Notes under the pieces: generated by a model
The model's database searches: none
Told to the model about the DNA's origin: nothing
The model's input: only the letters and a program-made list of their open reading frames with translations
Shown here: positions 33,037-36,379 of the stretch, piece after piece
How the letters are laid out: every line of letters begins with the position of its first letter
How positions within the stretch are numbered: position 1 is the stretch's first letter
Made by a program: the position numbers and the translations under genes
Origin: Clostridiales bacterium
Lineage (GTDB): Bacteria; Bacillota; Clostridia; Peptostreptococcales; Anaerovoracaceae
Direction: 5' to 3'
Length of the DNA stretch: 36,379 nucleotides
NCBI GenBank assembly: GCA_012841165.1
Contig: DUVF01000006.1
Location: forward strand, 1 to 36,379

Positions 33037-34173
33037 ATGAGTAAAAAAATTAAGCTTATTGTGGCGCTGGGAATAGTTGCGCTGACAGCAATAATAGCCG
33101 TCGGTATTTTCGCGTATAGAAATATGAACTATGATATTTTAAACGAGAATTTTTTGGAAAAGAGGGGATACAAATCAGGCTTTACTGAAAACATGGCTGA
33201 ATTGGACGACGGGTCGGAAATTTATTACTTGGAAGGTCCGGATAATGGCCCGAAACTTTTGTTGCTTCATGGCCAGCAAGTAAGTTGCTATGATTACGCA
33301 AAAGTATTGCCCAAATTATCGGAAGAATTTCATGTGTATGCCCTTGATTACTATGGCCATGGAAACTCGTCTAAAAATCCCGACAAGTATAAAGCGGTAA
33401 AAACAGGGAATGATATCATTTGGTTCCTCGAAAATATTATTGGCGAAGAGGCTTATATATCCGGTCATTCTTCCGGAGCCCTGCTTGCCGCCTATGTTTC
33501 AGCCAAAGCGGCTGACTACATTAAAGCCACTGTTTTAGAAGATGGACCGTTCTTTTCCACTCTTCCCGGGAGAGCGGAAAAAACCATCTCATGGCTGGGG
33601 TTTAAAAACATGCATGATTACCTTAACCAGAATAAGACAGGCAGCTTCATGGAGTATTCATTAGAAAATGACTATATGCAGGAGATTTTTAATGCTGAAG
33701 ACCCCAATGCCTGGAACAAAATTGTCAAAGATCCGGCTTTAAAATATTTGGGCAGGCGTCCCGGAGAGATACCTAAAATATGGTTATATCCGCCAGAATT
33801 AGGAATAAACTCCATCTATGCACTGAACGCTAACATGCAGGACGGAACCGGCAGCTATGATTTGCGGTTTGGCGTAACATTTTATGATTTTTCCTGGTTT
33901 ACAGGATTTGAACAGGAAGAAATTTTGAAAAGCATTAAATCTCCTACTATTGTTATGCATGTAGCGCCCAATGAATTTACGGCTCCCGGCTACTATGATA
34001 AAAACGGAATTTTACTTGCCGCCATGGATGAAACAGACGCCCGAAAAGTTGTCAGCTTAGTGCCGGACAGTAAATACCTTGGCGGTTTTAAATCCGCCCA
34101 CGATATACATGCCGACCTGCCTGACGAGTATATTGAGGTGTTGCTTGATTTAAAAAATAAAATTGAAAATTAA
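33037..34173 (+). CDS. Membrane-anchored alpha/beta hydrolase, second copy
   Basis: A 378-residue protein with an N-terminal helix (about 5-27) and an alpha/beta hydrolase domain: LLLHGQQVSCYDYA (oxyanion), LDYYGHGNSS, the nucleophile elbow SGHSSGALLAA, and a C-terminal SAHDIHADLPDEY that may supply the His. It is diverged from the preceding hydrolase and longer, with an inserted cap region (about 180-270). GGAG precedes the ATG by seven bases. The substrate is unknown. Its TAA overlaps the stop codon of the convergent flavodoxin-fold gene. Confidence 0.84.
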   Translation: MSKKIKLIVALGIVALTAIIAVGIFAYRNMNYDILNENFLEKRGYKSGFTENMAELDDGSEIYYLEGPDNGPKLLLLHGQQVSCYDYAKVLPKLSEEFHVYALDYYGHGNSSKNPDKYKAVKTGNDIIWFLENIIGEEAYISGHSSGALLAAYVSAKAADYIKATVLEDGPFFSTLPGRAEKTISWLGFKNMHDYLNQNKTGSFMEYSLENDYMQEIFNAEDPNAWNKIVKDPALKYLGRRPGEIPKIWLYPPELGINSIYALNANMQDGTGSYDLRFGVTFYDFSWFTGFEQEEILKSIKSPTIVMHVAPNEFTAPGYYDKNGILLAAMDETDARKVVSLVPDSKYLGGFKSAHDIHADLPDEYIEVLLDLKNKIEN

Positions 34174-34820
34174 TCCGGCCCCTGTTCCCGCAGGTACCAA
34201 TTAGGCGCCTTCGGATCGTGTCCGCATTTCTTAATGTGTTTTTCTACCATAAAAGTCAGCAAGCTGGCGAAGATACGGGTCATCAGCTTGCCGGGAGGTG
34301 ACTGTGCCTGTTCATACAGGCTGTCAGAAGACGGGGTTCCCTCCTTGATGTGCAGGATAAACTGAGCGAAAGCCGGCACGACTGTCTTGCGGTTCATGTG
34401 CTTTTCCAGAGGCTTTCCGTCCAGCATGGCGCCGCAGCCCAGTACGAAACCGCCTTGCCACAAGAGATGATTCCGCTCTGCGAATAATTGCAGGCAGAGC
34501 AACCCGTGCCGGTGGGTGTGGATATAAGGCATGCCCCCGTTGATGACGCCGTAGAGTTTCTGTCCGGAAAATCCGCCCGCTGAGGCTGCCGTCTCCAGCA
34601 GCTCAATCAGTCTGGCCGGGTAGGTATTGATGTAGCAGGGACCGGATATTATGATGGTGGTTGCTTCTTGCATGGCCAGTATCAAATCATCCAGGCTGTC
34701 TTTCTGGGGCAGAAAAATCACTTCGCCGCCGGTGACAGCGCGGATGCGTTCCAGCAACATAGCGCTGGTTCCTTTGGGCCGGGGACTGGCACAGATTAGT
34801 ATTATATCTGCTTTATTCAT
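34170..34820 (-). CDS. Flavodoxin-fold NAD(P)H-dependent reductase, second of a pair
   Basis: A 216-residue protein beginning MNKADIILICASPRPKGTSAML: a first beta strand followed by an SPRPKGTS phosphate-binding loop typical of NADPH-dependent FMN reductases. Later ISGPCYINTYPARLIELLETAA and YGVINGGMPYIHTHRHGLLCLQ occupy the flavin-loop positions. No iron-sulfur-type Cys cluster is visible. The ATG at 34820 overlaps the stop of the upstream partner by 8 nt, with GGGAG before it, so translation is coupled and the two may work together as reductases. Confidence 0.78.
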   Translation of the reverse strand: MNKADIILICASPRPKGTSAMLLERIRAVTGGEVIFLPQKDSLDDLILAMQEATTIIISGPCYINTYPARLIELLETAASAGGFSGQKLYGVINGGMPYIHTHRHGLLCLQLFAERNHLLWQGGFVLGCGAMLDGKPLEKHMNRKTVVPAFAQFILHIKEGTPSSDSLYEQAQSPPGKLMTRIFASLLTFMVEKHIKKCGHDPKAPNWYLREQGPD

Positions 34821-35349
34821 GAGCAATCTCCCGTGCGATTTTATCAAGCGAGACCTTGTCCAAGCTGCTGTCAAGGATAAAAGTTCGCCCTTTGACGTTC
34901 ATGATGTTTCGGTTTTCTTCATTAAGAAAGAGGAAGGCTGAGCGCTCCGCTTCGCTCAAATCATCACCGACGCCCACCAGGTAGAAGTTCAGGCTCGGTA
35001 TGTTCATGCCCTTTACTAATTCACCACCCCTCATCTGATAGCGGGGATTGCCCAGAGCCGACATCCGGTCCATCACTTTCTTGATGTGGGAGCTGACGCC
35101 GCCGAAGATCACCGGGGAAACCAACACCAAGGTTCGGCAGCCCACAATTTTGGGCAGCAGCAGCTGCATGTCATCCGGGATGACGCAGCGGCCATAGGTT
35201 TTTCCACTGCAACTGCTGCAGGCGGTACATGGCTTGATGTTGAGGGTGTCGGCAGTGAAACGGACAAGCTGAGTTCCCGCATGAGAGAATGCTTTCTCCA
35301 GGGCTTGACCCCAATCTCCTATGCTGTCGTCTGAAATGATCACCATCAT
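34813..35349 (-). CDS. Flavodoxin-family protein with Cys cluster, first of a pair
   Basis: A 178-residue flavodoxin-fold protein. The N-terminal strand is MVIISDDSIGDWGQALEKAF, where the usual GSPR-type loop is altered. IKPCTACSSCSGKTYGRCVIPDDMQ carries the CxxCxxC plus distal Cys pattern common in iron-sulfur or redox flavodoxins, and TLVLVSPVIFGGVSSHIKKVMDRM matches the flavin-contact helix. The ATG at 35349 follows AGGAG by eight bases; the ATG at 35346 is an alternative start. Confidence 0.8.
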   Translation of the reverse strand: MMVIISDDSIGDWGQALEKAFSHAGTQLVRFTADTLNIKPCTACSSCSGKTYGRCVIPDDMQLLLPKIVGCRTLVLVSPVIFGGVSSHIKKVMDRMSALGNPRYQMRGGELVKGMNIPSLNFYLVGVGDDLSEAERSAFLFLNEENRNIMNVKGRTFILDSSLDKVSLDKIAREIAHE

Positions 35350-35543
35350 ATATTCTTCTCCTGCCTGATCCAAAAATATTTTCTTGCCGCCGGCGAGTAC
35401 ATAGTAATTATAAATAAAACCAGACATGGCGTCATCGGCTTCTCAGGTAAATTTTCTGTAAATTCAGGGGTCGCATTTTGATGGCGTACGGCTCGCGCTG
35501 TGCTTACCGACTGTACCCGCATCGTTCTTACCTGCTGTATTGC

Positions 35544-35573
35544 TTGACAGCGTTTTCGGATAAAGTTTATAAT
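35544..35573 (+). promoter_or_regulatory. copA promoter
   Basis: Consensus -35 TTGACA (35544-35549), 18-bp spacer, consensus -10 TATAAT (35568-35573). The start would be near 35580, inside the CsoR-type operator. Confidence 0.88.
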
Positions 35574-35576
35574 CAA

Positions 35577-35595
35577 AATACCCCTACAGGGTATT
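35577..35595. promoter_or_regulatory. CsoR-type copper operator
   Basis: The inverted repeat AATACCC-CTACA-GGGTATT closely resembles the known CsoR sites of B. subtilis copZA (TACCC/GGGTA arms with a CTAC centre). It sits at the predicted transcription start, so copper-free CsoR would block the promoter. Confidence 0.8.
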
Positions 35596-35668
35596 CGAGA
35601 AGCCAAATATCTAATAAAACAGCTTATGAAACCCAGGTATCGCAACGCAAAAGAAAGGTATAAATTTA

Positions 35669-36379
35669 ATGATAAAAGAGATTTACGACATAGACGGGAT
35701 GCGCTGCGCGGCCTGTTCGAGTGCGGTTGAGAGAGTTACCCGCAAATTACCGGGCGTAGAGAGCAGTGAAGTGAACTTGCCGCTGAACCGGCTCACCATA
35801 TGTTACGACGAGGGAGAGACCTCTTCTGAAGATATAATATCTAAGATAGAAAAGGCGGGTTTTTCCGCGAATATCCGCCAAGAGGAAGAAAAGTCTTTTA
35901 CCTCTGCCAAGCCATCTATCATCTCCGAGGCGGGAGATAATCTTGTCAGGGAGAAGAAATTGCTAATAGCTTCAGTAATTCTGGCCGGATTTCTGCTCGC
36001 GATATCCATGGGACATATGATAATTCCGCACTTTCCGCTGCCGGATATCATTTCTCCGGAGACTCACCCTGTAAATATGGCCATTGTTCAGATGGTCCTG
36101 GCCTTACCGGTGCTTTTTATCGGGAGAAGGTTTTTCACCGGCGGGTTTTCCGCGCTCTTTCATGGCAGTCCCAATATGGATACCCTGGTCGCCCTCAGCG
36201 CTGGCGCATCTTTTATATACAGCCTGGTCACCACCTTTCTCATCACGGATAATCCCCAACTCGTTCACAAGCTCTATTACGAGTCTGCCGCGGTTGTAGT
36301 GGCCCTGGTTTCCGTGGGCAAGTATATGGAGGCTAACAGTCAGGAAAAGACAAAGGGGGCGATCGTAAAGCTGATGGAA
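35669..36379 (+). CDS. copA: Copper-translocating P-type ATPase, N-terminal part (cut by the window edge)
   Basis: The open frame runs to the last base: 237 residues of a P1B ATPase that exports Cu(I). An N-terminal heavy-metal-binding domain (about 3-70) has the metal site GMRCAACSSAVE (CxxC at 13 and 16). Membrane helices follow at about 93-110 and 135-153, and the segment PNMDTLVALSAGASFIYSL and YESAAVVVALVSVGKYME is typical of CopA just before the actuator domain. The CPx motif and phosphorylation site lie beyond the window. AGAAAGG precedes the ATG by ten bases. The CsoR-type operator upstream supports copper rather than another metal. Confidence 0.93.
   Translation, partial: MIKEIYDIDGMRCAACSSAVERVTRKLPGVESSEVNLPLNRLTICYDEGETSSEDIISKIEKAGFSANIRQEEEKSFTSAKPSIISEAGDNLVREKKLLIASVILAGFLLAISMGHMIIPHFPLPDIISPETHPVNMAIVQMVLALPVLFIGRRFFTGGFSALFHGSPNMDTLVALSAGASFIYSLVTTFLITDNPQLVHKLYYESAAVVVALVSVGKYMEANSQEKTKGAIVKLME

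Larger units (their letters stand above)
35350..35668. other. Intergenic region between the flavodoxin pair and copA
   Basis: About 320 bp with no gene I can support. The right half holds the copA promoter (35544-35573) and the CsoR-type operator (35577-35595). The left half shows no clear promoter for the flavodoxin pair. Confidence 0.55.

Overview
The window looks like chromosomal DNA of an anaerobic, mid-GC member of the Bacillota, most likely the Clostridia. The reasons are the cdaA-cdaR-glmM order, a long-form hibernation factor, the roughly 550-residue clostridial-type GltX, RecD2, YhaM, ComF, strong AGGAGG ribosome binding sites and consensus promoters. No species can be named from the sequence alone. 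By eye, the left 25.7 kb is fairly uniform and GC-richer. The right 10.7 kb is more AT-rich, with shorter transcription units, and looks accessory.

Layout, left to right. (1) 1-1494: the distal part of a CRISPR array with type II-like 36-bp repeats, 23 identical copies, running off the left edge; no cas gene lies inside. A 300-bp trailer with a long hairpin and a strong terminator follows. (2) 1802-4884, minus strand: a zinc alcohol dehydrogenase-like gene, and an NAD+ synthetase whose glutaminase half has lost its catalytic Cys and Lys. (3) 5126-9082, plus strand: yhaM-like exonuclease, recD2 and comF, overlapping or nearly so. (4) 9083-9507: a non-coding gap holding a tight cluster of DnaA boxes. 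(5) 9508-16594, plus strand: hpf, cdaA, cdaR, glmM, a GerMN lipoprotein, an ADP-ribosylglycohydrolase-like protein with altered metal ligands, and ahcY. These combine ribosome hibernation, c-di-AMP synthesis and cell-wall precursor synthesis. (6) 16567-18219, minus strand: gltX, convergent with and overlapping ahcY and divergent from tilS. (7) 18408-25586, plus strand: tilS, ftsH, an MmdA/PccB-like carboxyltransferase, a dus gene, then rplM-rpsI with their own promoter, leader hairpin and terminator.

Right-hand region: a minus-strand three-gene unit (C_GCAxxG_C_C redox protein, a radical SAM enzyme fused to a PadR-like winged helix, and a flavin reductase interrupted by one amber codon) is driven by a consensus promoter that overlaps a 23-bp palindrome. 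Next come three tRNA loci (Ala-CGC, a degenerate-looking Val-CAC, Ala-GGC), two membrane GGDEF proteins flanking a small membrane protein, two membrane-anchored alpha/beta hydrolases, two overlapping flavodoxin-fold genes, and a copper P-type ATPase. That ATPase has a CsoR-type operator and is cut by the right edge.

The best candidate for something undescribed is the radical SAM-PadR fusion operon with its palindromic operator. Other strong points are the ammonia-only NadE candidate, the DnaA-box cluster away from dnaA, and the predicted leaderless tilS.
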